64,000 nucleotides of DNA from an uncultured Lachnospiraceae bacterium (lineage in GTDB: Bacteria > Bacillota > Clostridia > Lachnospirales > Lachnospiraceae). The translations under genes and the position numbers were made by a program. This document shows, in pieces, positions 8,842-17,111 of the stretch (the first letter of the stretch is position 1; each line of letters starts with the position of its first letter). The notes below the pieces were generated by a model, which was given only the letters and a program-made list of their open reading frames with translations, made no database searches and was not told the DNA's origin. The stretch lies in NCBI GenBank assembly GCA_910577275.1, contig CAJTMW010000018.1, positions 20,890 through 84,889 of the forward strand. The letters are read 5' to 3'.

Positions 8842-9534
8842 ATGCGTTTACTACTGGTGGAGGACGATAATGAAATCAGCCGGATGCTGAAAGGGTATCT
8901 GGAAAATGAAAATTTTGAAATCCTGTGCGCAATGGACGGGGAGGAGGCCCTGCAAAAGTTTGACAAAAGCTTTGATTTGGTTCTGCTTGATTTGATGATA
9001 CCGAAAATCAGCGGTATGGAGGTTTTAGGGCAAATCCGCCAGAAAAGCAATGTGCCGGTTATCATTATTTCCGCAAAGGATACCGACGCTGACAAAACCT
9101 TAGGGCTTGGGCTTGGCGCCGACGATTATATCACAAAGCCTTTTTCCGTGACGGAGGTTCTTGCCCGCATCAGGGCGCAGATAAGGAGGAATACCAGATA
9201 TTCCTCTAAGGCGGAGGAAAAGCCGGAAGTGATAAGGGCCGGGGAGCTGGTTCTTTATCCGGGTAATTATACGGTCACGAAAAACGGCGAGAAGGTGGAG
9301 CTGACGGCAAAGGAATTCGAGATTTTAAAGCTTTTGATGGAAAACCCGAAAAAGGTTTACACCAAGGAACAGATTTATGCAAGGGTGTGGAACGACGCTT
9401 ATCTGGGGGATGAAAACGCGGTGAACGTACATATCAGCAGACTTAGAAATAAAATAGAGGACGAGCCCAGAAAGCCGAAGTATGTGGCGACGGTCTGGGG
9501 AATCGGCTATAAATTTGGTGAGATTCATGAATGA
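8842..9534 (+). CDS. OmpR-family response regulator
   Basis: The 230-residue protein has a receiver domain (E7-D8-D9, phospho-acceptor D50 in LLDLMIP, K in YITKPF) and a winged-helix output domain (LTAKEFEILKLL, VNVHISRLRNKI, VWGIGYKF). The start follows AAGGGGG. The stop overlaps the kinase start at 9527. With that kinase and the BcrA/ABC-2 type transporter downstream it resembles lantibiotic or bacitracin response modules. Confidence 0.93.
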   Translation: MRLLLVEDDNEISRMLKGYLENENFEILCAMDGEEALQKFDKSFDLVLLDLMIPKISGMEVLGQIRQKSNVPVIIISAKDTDADKTLGLGLGADDYITKPFSVTEVLARIRAQIRRNTRYSSKAEEKPEVIRAGELVLYPGNYTVTKNGEKVELTAKEFEILKLLMENPKKVYTKEQIYARVWNDAYLGDENAVNVHISRLRNKIEDEPRKPKYVATVWGIGYKFGEIHE

Positions 9535-10465
9535 GGAAATAATCATACTGATATTGCTGGCAGTTGTTGCGGTTTTGGCGGGGATAATCTGTTATCAGCA
9601 GTTTGCTTTTCGGAAGGGAATCAAAGGGCAGATTTTGCAAATCAGCCGGGAGCTTAAAAATATCGTGGATTCGGAAAGCGGGGAAAAGATTCTGGCGTTT
9701 ACGGACAGTGGGGCGGTGCAGGAGCTGTGCGCGCAGATTAACCGGCTTTTGGACAGGCAGCAGAAAATGCTTGCGGATTACCGGAGAAGCGAAATTTCTT
9801 CAAAAAAGATGCTGTCCAACATTTCCCATGATATCAAGACGCCGCTGACGGTGATTTTAGGCTATCTGGAAATTATCAGGCTGGGCGGGGGAGAGCGGGA
9901 GGAGCTTCTCGACAAGGTGGAGGCGAAGGCAAAGGCTGTCTCGGATTTGGTGGAACAGTTTTTTACGCTGGCCAAGCTGGAGGCGGGCGATATGGAAATT
10001 GCGCTTTCAAGGACGGAGCTGTGCGAGCTTTGCCGGGAGGTGGTTCTGGACTTTTACGAAATTCTTACCAGGGAGGGCTATGAGGTTGAGGTGGAGATTC
10101 CCGAAACGCCGGTTTATGTGACGGGAAATGCCGACGCCGTCCGCCGGATTCTGAATAACCTGATTTCCAATTCCTTAAGGTACGGCTGCGAGGGGCGGTA
10201 TCTGGGGATTTTTTTGCGCAAGGGCGATGGGCATGTTTTTGTTGACGTGACGGATAAGGGCAGGGGAGTGGAAAAGGATTTTGCGGAGCACATTTTTGAC
10301 AGGCTGTTTACCATGGAGGATTCCAGAAACAGGGAAATTCAGGGCAACGGACTGGGGCTTACCATTGCCAGAAGCCTTGCGAGGCAGATGGGCGGGGATG
10401 TGACGCTGGTAAGCAGGCCCTGGGAGAGGACGAGCTTTACTCTGGCCTTGAGGCGGTTCTTCTGA
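9527..10465 (+). CDS. Sensor histidine kinase with one membrane helix
   Basis: The 312-residue kinase begins with a single membrane helix (about 4-22, IIILILLAVVAVLAGIICY) and almost no extracytoplasmic sequence. The phospho-acceptor is H101 in ISHDIKTPLT, with an HATPase domain (ILNNLISNSLRYG, GNGLGLTIARSLA). The ATG at 9527 is chosen because it overlaps the regulator stop and leads directly into the helix. Kinases of this build often need a membrane partner to sense peptides, so the transporter downstream is the plausible partner. Confidence 0.9.
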   Translation: MNEEIIILILLAVVAVLAGIICYQQFAFRKGIKGQILQISRELKNIVDSESGEKILAFTDSGAVQELCAQINRLLDRQQKMLADYRRSEISSKKMLSNISHDIKTPLTVILGYLEIIRLGGGEREELLDKVEAKAKAVSDLVEQFFTLAKLEAGDMEIALSRTELCELCREVVLDFYEILTREGYEVEVEIPETPVYVTGNADAVRRILNNLISNSLRYGCEGRYLGIFLRKGDGHVFVDVTDKGRGVEKDFAEHIFDRLFTMEDSRNREIQGNGLGLTIARSLARQMGGDVTLVSRPWERTSFTLALRRFF

Positions 10466-10648
10466 CATGGCAGGGCCGTACCGTCGCTTTTACAGGCGTC
10501 AGGAGAGGCAGTATGTCTTTTTGAGGGGGCGGAATGTCCGGCAGCCGGCTCTGGTAAAGAATATCTCTGCGAAAGAAATTTGTAAGAATTGGTCAAGAGT
10601 TATGAAAAATCTGGCTGTTAAAATAACAGTCAGAAAGGGGGCAGGAAA

Positions 10649-11570
10649 ATGCCATACGTAATTAAGACAAACGACCTTACCAAAACAATCGGGGGAAAAA
10701 CGCTGATAAGCAATGTAAACATGCACGTAAAGAAAGGAGAAATCTACGGATTTTTGGGGCCGAACGGAGCCGGGAAAACCACGGTGATGAAGCTCCTTAC
10801 CAGTCTGTGGAAGCCTGCCGCCGGAAGCGTGGAGCTTTTCGGGGAGAGCCTTGAGGGAAATCCCTACAGGCTGCTCGGGAGAATGGGAAGTATCATCGAG
10901 TTTCCCGTGTTTTTCGAGCATATGACGGGGGGCGGAAAATTTAAAGCTTCACTGTGAGTATCTGGGGTATTATCAGTCCGGCTGTGTTGAGGACGCGCTT
11001 GATATGCTGGACCTTAAGGCTGCGGCGGATAAGCCGGTAAAGAGTTATTCTCTGGGGATGAAGCAGAGGCTGGGACTGGCAAGGGCAATTCTTGCAAGGC
11101 CGGAGCTTTTGATTCTGGACGAGCCCACCAACGGTCTTGACCCGGCGGGGCTAAAGCAGATTCGGGAGCTGATGGCGCTTCTTTGCAGAGAATACGGAAT
11201 TACCGTTTTAGTGTCCACCCATATTTTGTCGGAAATCGAAAGTATTGTGGATACTGTTGGGATGATTCATCACGGAGAGCTTTTAAAGGAGGTTTCCATG
11301 GCGGAAATCAGAGAGACGGGCAGGGCTTATATCGAGCTGTCTGTGCCGGATACCCGAAAAGCGGCGTACGTGCTGACGGAAATGGGATACGGGAATTTCA
11401 GAATATTTGACAATGAAAAAATAAGAATTTATGACAGGAAGGCGTCCCCGCAGGAAATATCAAAGACACTGGCGTTAAATGAAGTGGAGATTATCGGAAT
11501 CGGAAAGGTGTCGGAATCTCTGGAGGATTATTTTCTTAAAATGACGGAGGAGGTGAGGGATAATGATTAA
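10649..11570 (+). pseudogene. ABC transporter ATP-binding protein (BcrA type), frameshifted
   Basis: Two consecutive frames together make a complete BcrA-like ATPase. The first, 10649-10957, holds Walker A (GPNGAGKTT) and the start of the Q-loop region, then runs into an early TGA. The second frame continues the homologous sequence from the break and contains the signature YSLGMKQR, Walker B ILDEPTNGLDP and the switch HIL motif, ending at 11570. Removing one base near the G run at 10927-10935 restores continuous reading (...HMTGG-ENLKLHCEYL...). The gene may be inactive, rescued by a +1 shift or slippage at the G run, or affected by a sequencing error. Its 3' end overlaps the permease gene by 8 bp. 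An intact gene would energise the permease at 11563 for peptide-antibiotic immunity. Confidence 0.85.
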
Positions 11571-12252
11571 ATTAATCAGGCTGGAATGGAAAACGAACAG
11601 AATCGGGAGGTATATTAGAAATGCCGTGATTATGACGGCGGCGCTTTTTGCCTTTTCTCTGCTGACGGCGCCGGAGATGAGCGCGATGGATACGGTGGCG
11701 GCATACGGAAGGAGCATGATGAGCGCGATGGTGGATTTGCTGACCCATATGGCCTATATGATATTTACCGGCGTAATGCTTGCGACATTTATTGTGGGGG
11801 CTTATGAAAACAGGACGATGAACCTGCTGTTTTCTTATCCCGTCAAGAGGAAGAAGATTCTGGCTGCCAAAATGCTTGCCGTCTGGATTTTCAATTATGT
11901 AGCGCTGGTAATCAGCAAGCTTGCAATCTATGCCGGGCTTTTCGCTACAAGCTCAGTTACGCATATCTCTGCTTCGGATATCCGGCCTGGAAGAACCTCT
12001 TTTTATCTGAACATTCTGATAAGCTCCGGGGTTATGGTGAGCATCAGTTTTATCGCCCTTCTTATCGGGATGAAGCTGCATTCCTCAAAGACGGTGATTG
12101 TGGCGGCCGTCATTCTCACGCTTTTTACCCAGGGAAACATCGGGGAGTTTACGCTGAGCGGCAGCGTTCCTTTTTATGGCGTGCTGATGCTTCTGTCGAT
12201 AGCGGCGGTTGCGCTTCTGGTTTCGGATGTGGAAAAGAGGGATGTGATGTAG
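11563..12252 (+). CDS. ABC-2 type transporter permease
   Basis: The 229-residue protein has about six hydrophobic segments and the pattern MNLLFSYPVKRKKILAAKM seen in BcrB/LanE-G type permeases. It overlaps the frameshifted ATPase gene by 8 bp, so translation is probably coupled. It would form the membrane part of the exporter controlled by the regulator/kinase pair at 8842-10465. If the ATPase is truly dead, this permease has no local energy source. Confidence 0.85.
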   Translation: MIKLIRLEWKTNRIGRYIRNAVIMTAALFAFSLLTAPEMSAMDTVAAYGRSMMSAMVDLLTHMAYMIFTGVMLATFIVGAYENRTMNLLFSYPVKRKKILAAKMLAVWIFNYVALVISKLAIYAGLFATSSVTHISASDIRPGRTSFYLNILISSGVMVSISFIALLIGMKLHSSKTVIVAAVILTLFTQGNIGEFTLSGSVPFYGVLMLLSIAAVALLVSDVEKRDVM

Positions 12253-12336
12253 GACGGACAGGGCGTCCGGCAGCAGAGTTGCGGGGTATTGCCCCCCTCG
12301 CCGGGGCGGCATTTGCTCTTCTTCGAAGAACAGTAA

Positions 12337-12420
12337 GCCTCGCAGCATTCGTCAAATGTATCAATCGAAGTTTGTATTGCTTCGCATCCGCTTGACTCAT
12401 TGCCGGCGGGAATAAATTTT
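12337..12420 (+). repeat. Dispersed structured repeat, copy E
   Basis: This divergent copy of the intergenic element is described in full at 61486. It keeps the second stem as GTCAA (12351-12355) with TTGAC (12392-12396), where copy A has GCCAA/TTGGC. Its inner hairpin is CGAAG/CTTCG. It ends in GCGGGAATAAATTTT. A GC-rich block at 12271-12297 (CAGAGTTGCGGGGTATTG) also matches sequence just ahead of copy A. The copy lies 111 bp before the GH2 gene in the same orientation and ends 9 bp before that gene's promoter. Confidence 0.65.
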
Positions 12421-12429
12421 CTGCGGCAA

Positions 12430-12458
12430 TTGATTGCATACCGTTATTGCTATATAAT
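12430..12458 (+). promoter_or_regulatory. SigmaA-type promoter for the GH2 gene
   Basis: TTGATT (12430-12435) and TATAAT (12453-12458) are 17 bp apart and lie 73 bp before the GH2 start. Confidence 0.65.
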
Positions 12459-12531
12459 CAGATATAAATAAGAGTAAATCTGATGTGATTACGGAATATG
12501 ACAGCAAAAGAGAGCAGGAAAAGGAGAAAAG

Positions 12532-14334
12532 ATGACGACATACGTAAAAGACTATCCGCGTCCACAGTTTATCCGCAAGGAGTGGACGAACCTGAACGGG
12601 GAATGGGAATTTCGGACGGATGACGAAAACGCCGGGGAAAGGGAAGGGTGGCAGGACGGCTTTGGACAGAGCCGCCGGATACTTGTTCCCTTCACCTGTG
12701 AGACGCAAATGAGCGGAATCGGTGATGAGAAATTTCATCCTTATATCTGGTATCAGAGAGAAATCACGATTGAGAGGGAAAAGCTTGAAGGGCATAAGGC
12801 AGTCCTTCATTTTGAGGGCAGCGATTATCTGACAAAGGTGTGGGTGAACGGCCGTCTGGCTGGAAGCCATAAGGGAGGCTACAGCCGCTTTTCCTTTGAT
12901 ATTACGGTCTTGACAGTGGAGGGCGTCAACCGGATTTGCGTGAAGGTGGAGGATACGCCGGACAGACAGATTCCCCGGGGAAAGCAGCGGTGGGTGAAGG
13001 ACAGCTTTGCGTGCTGGTATGTGCAGACCACCGGAATATGGAAAACGGTCTGGATGGAGTACGTTCCGGTAATAAGCCTGTCGTCTGTGAAGATGACTCC
13101 CGATTTGGCAGGCAGATGCCTCCTGGCGGAGTGCCTGGTGGATGCGCCGGATTTGACGAATGCTTTTGAAAAAGGCGATTTGAAGCTGGAGGCGGAGGTT
13201 ACCTTTGAGGGACAGCCCATTGCGGGGATGGCGGCGGCAGTCGTGAAAAAATCCATTGCGTTGCGGCTTAACCTTGACATGCCCCGGGAGGATGAGCCTT
13301 GGGGGATTTATACCTGGAGTCCAGAGAAGCCGCAGCTTTACGATATTTGCTTCCGGCTGGCCAGGGGAAACGAGACGTTGGATGAAGTCCGTTCCTATTT
13401 TGGAATGCGAGAAATCAGAATCGAGGGAGAACACATTCTTCTCAACGGGGAACCTCTCTATCAGAGGCTGATTTTAGACCAGGGATATTGGGAAAAATCC
13501 CATCTGACCCCGCCGGACGAGGAGGCTCTGATTGAGGACCTGGATAAAATACACGCGCTGGGCTACAACGGAGTGAGAAAGCATCAGAAAATCGAGGATG
13601 AGAGATTCCTTTACTGGTGCGACGTAAAGGGAATGCTGGTGTGGAGCGAGGCGCCGGCAGCTTATGAATTTTCTGACGAAGCGGTCGCATGCTTTACGAA
13701 AGAGTGGACGGACATTGTCAGACAGAACTATAATCATCCCTCCATCATCACCTGGGTTCCCTTCAATGAGTCCTGGGGAGTGCCACAGATAAAAAATAAC
13801 AGAGAGCAGCAGCATTTCACCGAAAGCATCTACCACCTGACTAAGAGCATGGACAGGCACCGGCCGGTAATCGTCAACGACGGGTGGGAGCATACGGTAT
13901 CGGATATCATAACATTGCACGATTATGAGGAATGCGGAGAAATACTTAAGGAAAGATACGTTCAGTACAAGGAGGGAATCCTGGCGGGAGAGGTGTATCA
14001 TTGCCGCTTAAAGTCCGCTTTTGCAAAGGGCTATTCCTACCGCGGGCAGCCGGTGATTATCAGCGAATTCGGAGGAATTGCATTTGCCGGACAGGGGAAA
14101 GAATGGGGCTATGGAAACGCCGTGAGCTCGGAAGAGGAATTTTTAAAACGCTTCGACGCCGTTACCACGGCAATTAAAGAGATTCCCTATGTGTGCGGAT
14201 ACTGCTATACCCAGGTAACGGACGTTCAGCAGGAAATCAACGGGCTTATGGATATCAGGCGGCAGTTTAAGGTTACGCCCGATAAAATCCGGGAGATTAA
14301 TGAGCGCCAGGTGGGGTGTTTGAGGAAAATGTGA
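12532..14334 (+). CDS. Glycoside hydrolase family 2 (beta-glycosidase)
   Basis: The 600-residue enzyme has the GH2 order: an N-terminal jelly-roll sugar-binding domain (about 10-180, starting YPRPQFIRKEWTNLNGEW), an immunoglobulin-like sandwich, and a catalytic TIM barrel from about 290. The acid/base pair is N412-E413 in PFNESWG and the nucleophile is E512 in ISEFGG. It should cleave a beta-galactoside, glucuronide or related link with retention. No signal peptide is visible, so it acts in the cytoplasm. At 600 residues it is a short member without extra C-terminal domains. It has its own promoter, and its stop is 4 bp from the stop of the convergent ORF6N gene. Confidence 0.9.
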   Translation: MTTYVKDYPRPQFIRKEWTNLNGEWEFRTDDENAGEREGWQDGFGQSRRILVPFTCETQMSGIGDEKFHPYIWYQREITIEREKLEGHKAVLHFEGSDYLTKVWVNGRLAGSHKGGYSRFSFDITVLTVEGVNRICVKVEDTPDRQIPRGKQRWVKDSFACWYVQTTGIWKTVWMEYVPVISLSSVKMTPDLAGRCLLAECLVDAPDLTNAFEKGDLKLEAEVTFEGQPIAGMAAAVVKKSIALRLNLDMPREDEPWGIYTWSPEKPQLYDICFRLARGNETLDEVRSYFGMREIRIEGEHILLNGEPLYQRLILDQGYWEKSHLTPPDEEALIEDLDKIHALGYNGVRKHQKIEDERFLYWCDVKGMLVWSEAPAAYEFSDEAVACFTKEWTDIVRQNYNHPSIITWVPFNESWGVPQIKNNREQQHFTESIYHLTKSMDRHRPVIVNDGWEHTVSDIITLHDYEECGEILKERYVQYKEGILAGEVYHCRLKSAFAKGYSYRGQPVIISEFGGIAFAGQGKEWGYGNAVSSEEEFLKRFDAVTTAIKEIPYVCGYCYTQVTDVQQEINGLMDIRRQFKVTPDKIREINERQVGCLRKM

Positions 14335-14338
14335 TAAA

Positions 14339-15304
14339 TTATTTTTCTGTTTCCAGTTCCAACCGCTGCAGGATGTCTTTTACAATGCTTACGTCCTGAA
14401 TGAGATTAATGCCAAAACATTTTTTGCCGGCATCTTTCAGGGATGCACCTATATGATAGGCGGTCATTCTGTCCAGAATCAAAAACCTGTCATGGAATGC
14501 TTTCGTATATTTTATTTTCAGTGTCGGATATTGCGCGTTGAAATTTTCCACATCAGTTTTTGACAGCATTGTCCGGCGCTGGGTATAAATTGTCACTGGA
14601 ACATCGGATTTTTTCTTTATAAGTAAATTCAATGTTTCAACGCCCACATAGCCGTCTATCAAAGTAATTTCTTTGTCAGCCGTTCCAATCAGTCTGACTA
14701 ACAAACTGAACGCATCATAGATTTGTCCGTCAAAAAATATTTTTTGACTGGATTCCTCGTGCTCGGATATGTACTCAAAAACTTTCTCGAAACGTTCGTC
14801 TGTTTCAAGCTGGTAATTTGTCTGACGGACTTCCATTGCATTTAGCCGCTCGTATAATAAAGAGGTGTTTGCCATATACTTCCGCATTTCCACAAAGGTT
14901 TCCATTATTCTGATGCTTACACGAATCGCAACGTCGCTTCGTAAAACAGCGGAAAGCATGGCAATTCCCTGTTCTGTAAAAACGAATGGTAATTTTCGGC
15001 GGCCGCCGTATCCATTGTTTATGTCTGAACTTGAAGTCGCAATTTGCGACTTCAAGTTTTCACACTCATCTTTTGTCAGTTGAAATCGAAATTTTGCCGG
15101 AAATCGGGAAATATTACGCTTTACAGCTTCATTTAGCCGTTTGGTTTCCACCTGATACAGCATTGCCAAATCGCTGTCCAGCATAACCTGTTGGTTACGG
15201 ATAACATAAATCAGGCTTTTAATATCAGACTGTGCTGTTTCAGAGTCTGTTCCCGGGAAAGCGATGTTTGTTTTTGTCAGGGGCTTTTGTTCTGTAGGGG
15301 GCAT
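14339..15304 (-). CDS. ORF6N domain protein with C-terminal PLD-like region
   Basis: The 321-residue protein has an ORF6N domain at about 28-120 (RNQQVMLDSDLAMLYQVETK, FRFQLTKDE, LPFVFTEQG). This DNA-associated domain is found in phage antirepressors and many chromosomal genes. The C-terminal third has a pattern like one half of the phospholipase D fold (ITLIDGYVG, then KAFHDRFLILD and GASLKDAG). Proteins of this build are accessory genes with no settled function; defence or phage interference is possible. No phage structural, integrase or repressor genes are nearby. The A/T-rich region at 15305-15400 probably holds its promoter, but I cannot define the boxes. Confidence 0.8.
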   Translation of the reverse strand: MPPTEQKPLTKTNIAFPGTDSETAQSDIKSLIYVIRNQQVMLDSDLAMLYQVETKRLNEAVKRNISRFPAKFRFQLTKDECENLKSQIATSSSDINNGYGGRRKLPFVFTEQGIAMLSAVLRSDVAIRVSIRIMETFVEMRKYMANTSLLYERLNAMEVRQTNYQLETDERFEKVFEYISEHEESSQKIFFDGQIYDAFSLLVRLIGTADKEITLIDGYVGVETLNLLIKKKSDVPVTIYTQRRTMLSKTDVENFNAQYPTLKIKYTKAFHDRFLILDRMTAYHIGASLKDAGKKCFGINLIQDVSIVKDILQRLELETEK

Positions 15305-15516
15305 TTTTATCGTCCTTTACACTTTAAGTAATAAGGTTGTTTTTACAGTATATCAAATATTTGTATTTTTTCAATAGTTATATTCTTATTATTTATATAT
15401 AAGAAGCCCTCAAATATTGCCGAACCCGCAGATAGCTTTTTTGCGGTGTACAATGAACACTATCTCTGTTAAAATAGTTACATCAGATAAATCAAAAGCA
15501 TTGGAGGGCAGTTTAC

Positions 15517-16311
15517 ATGAAAACAATATACATATGCTTCCCGGAGGGAAAGCACAAGGCGCTGACCATGAGCTACGACGACGGCAGGGAGGAGGATTAC
15601 AGGCTGGTTGAGATTTTCAACCGGTACGGGATTAAGGGAACCTTCCATTTGAATTCCGGCTTAAGGACGCCGGGGCGGATTCCGCAGGAGGAATACAGGG
15701 AGCTCTACAAAGGGCATGAGATTTCCTGTCATACGGTGACCCATCCCACCATTGAGCGCTGTCCCATAGAGCAGGTGGCGCTTCAGGTTCTTGAGGACAG
15801 AAGGGCGCTGGAAAGAATCGCCGGATATCCGGTGAGGGGAATGTCCTACCCCAACGGTTCTTATAATGAAGAAATTGTAAAGCTCCTTCCCGGCCTTGGA
15901 ATCGAGTACAGCCGGATAGTGGGGGATACGGATGATTTTGCCATGCCGGAGAATTTCCTTACATGGAAGGCGACCTGCCACCACAACCACAGGCTGATGG
16001 AAAACGGAGAGCGGTTCTGCGCTTTAAATAAGACTCAGTATCTGTACTTAATGTATGTATGGGGGCACAGCTACGAATTTACGAGGGACAACAACTGGGA
16101 GCTGATGGAGGACTTCTGCCGGATGGCGGGAGGGCGCGGGGATATCTGGTATGCCACGAATATCGAGATTGTGGATTATATGAAGGCTGCGGGAAATTTG
16201 AAATTCACAATCGATGAAAATCTGGTTTACAATCCGAATGCCCAAAGCGTATGGATTCAGGCGGACGAGGCGTTCCATGAGATTCCCGGCGGGAAAACGG
16301 TTGAAATCTAG
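15517..16311 (+). CDS. Polysaccharide deacetylase family protein
   Basis: The 264-residue protein matches the NodB-type deacetylase fold. The first motif is TMSYDDG with D21/D22, and the metal histidines are H72 and H76 in SCHTVTHPT, followed by MSYPNGSY. These residues would bind a divalent metal and remove an acetyl group from a sugar. No signal peptide is present, which is unusual for peptidoglycan deacetylases and suits an intracellular oligosaccharide substrate. The start follows TTGGAGGG. It stands between the GH2 gene and the pectin locus and may belong to glycan use. Confidence 0.85.
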   Translation: MKTIYICFPEGKHKALTMSYDDGREEDYRLVEIFNRYGIKGTFHLNSGLRTPGRIPQEEYRELYKGHEISCHTVTHPTIERCPIEQVALQVLEDRRALERIAGYPVRGMSYPNGSYNEEIVKLLPGLGIEYSRIVGDTDDFAMPENFLTWKATCHHNHRLMENGERFCALNKTQYLYLMYVWGHSYEFTRDNNWELMEDFCRMAGGRGDIWYATNIEIVDYMKAAGNLKFTIDENLVYNPNAQSVWIQADEAFHEIPGGKTVEI

Positions 16312-16377
16312 GGCAGGAAAGCGTCTGTGCAATAGCCGCAGGCTTACAGTCAGTATGCAGAAGGAGGAAGGGGAAGC

Positions 16378-17049
16378 ATGATAACGAGACATCAGTACAG
16401 AGGGTGCCTAAAGCAGGATGTGGATGGAGAGCGCCTTGGGGACGCGCTTTTTAAGATGCAGGAGGACGTCAGGAAATTTATAGACGGCAAAAGGCTTTTG
16501 GCCGTTTATCTTTACCGCTATAAGAGGATGTGCTTTTTATATTATGAAGCTTTGGAGGAGGGAATTGATGCGACCGACTTTTCAGGCCCTCTTATGCCGT
16601 TTCTGGAAATGTGGCCGGAGGAAGAAGGAAAGACGCCCTGGGCGTGCATGTACCATATTTTCCATCACAGTATTCCGGAGGAGCCGGAAGGCTGGGAAAA
16701 GGAGAGGATAGGGGCAAAGACCAAAATAGGGCGGATTGCGTTTCTGTATCCGGAAAAGCTCTTTTCCTACGCCTATTGGCACAAGGCGATTGTGGACGAG
16801 GGGAAGCACGCCGGCGATAAGTACCAGTGTATTGCCCTTCATGAAAACATTCTTTTTTCTTATTACGAGGAGCCTCGGACCAACGTGAATCTGTGCGGGG
16901 AGCAGGGTGCGGAATCGGAGGCCCTTAAGGGATGGATGGCGGCGGACCCGGAAAGCCATTTTGACAGGGAAAAGGCAGGCGGCGACAATTTTCTGGTAAT
17001 TGAGCCGATTCTTCTGATGGACAGAAGGATATCGGAAGTGAAAGGATAA
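16378..17049 (+). CDS. Hypothetical protein (unrecognised)
   Basis: I do not recognise this 223-residue protein. It is soluble, has no signal peptide or membrane helix, and is rich in aromatic residues and glutamate (for example AYWHKAIVDEGKHAG and RYKRMCFLYYEAL). The start at 16378 follows AAGGAGGAAGGGG, a strong ribosome site, so it is very probably translated. It lies 66 bp after the deacetylase and 62 bp before the AraC regulator, so it may share a transcript with either. A link to the pectin locus is suggested by position only. Confidence 0.7.
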   Translation: MITRHQYRGCLKQDVDGERLGDALFKMQEDVRKFIDGKRLLAVYLYRYKRMCFLYYEALEEGIDATDFSGPLMPFLEMWPEEEGKTPWACMYHIFHHSIPEEPEGWEKERIGAKTKIGRIAFLYPEKLFSYAYWHKAIVDEGKHAGDKYQCIALHENILFSYYEEPRTNVNLCGEQGAESEALKGWMAADPESHFDREKAGGDNFLVIEPILLMDRRISEVKG

Positions 17050-17111
17050 GCACAGCATTTTGATGCAAAAGGATAAGCTACAGGCAAGAGGCAGGCGGGA
17101 GGAAGCGTAAG

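Noticed and set aside
12397..13434. Minus-strand open frame of 345 codons opposite GH2
   Set aside because: GH2 motifs are certain on the plus strand, and this frame has no recognisable domain or start signal.
14339..15304. Prophage remnant around the ORF6N gene
   Set aside because: No integrase, repressor, structural or lysis gene and no attachment-site repeats are seen nearby.
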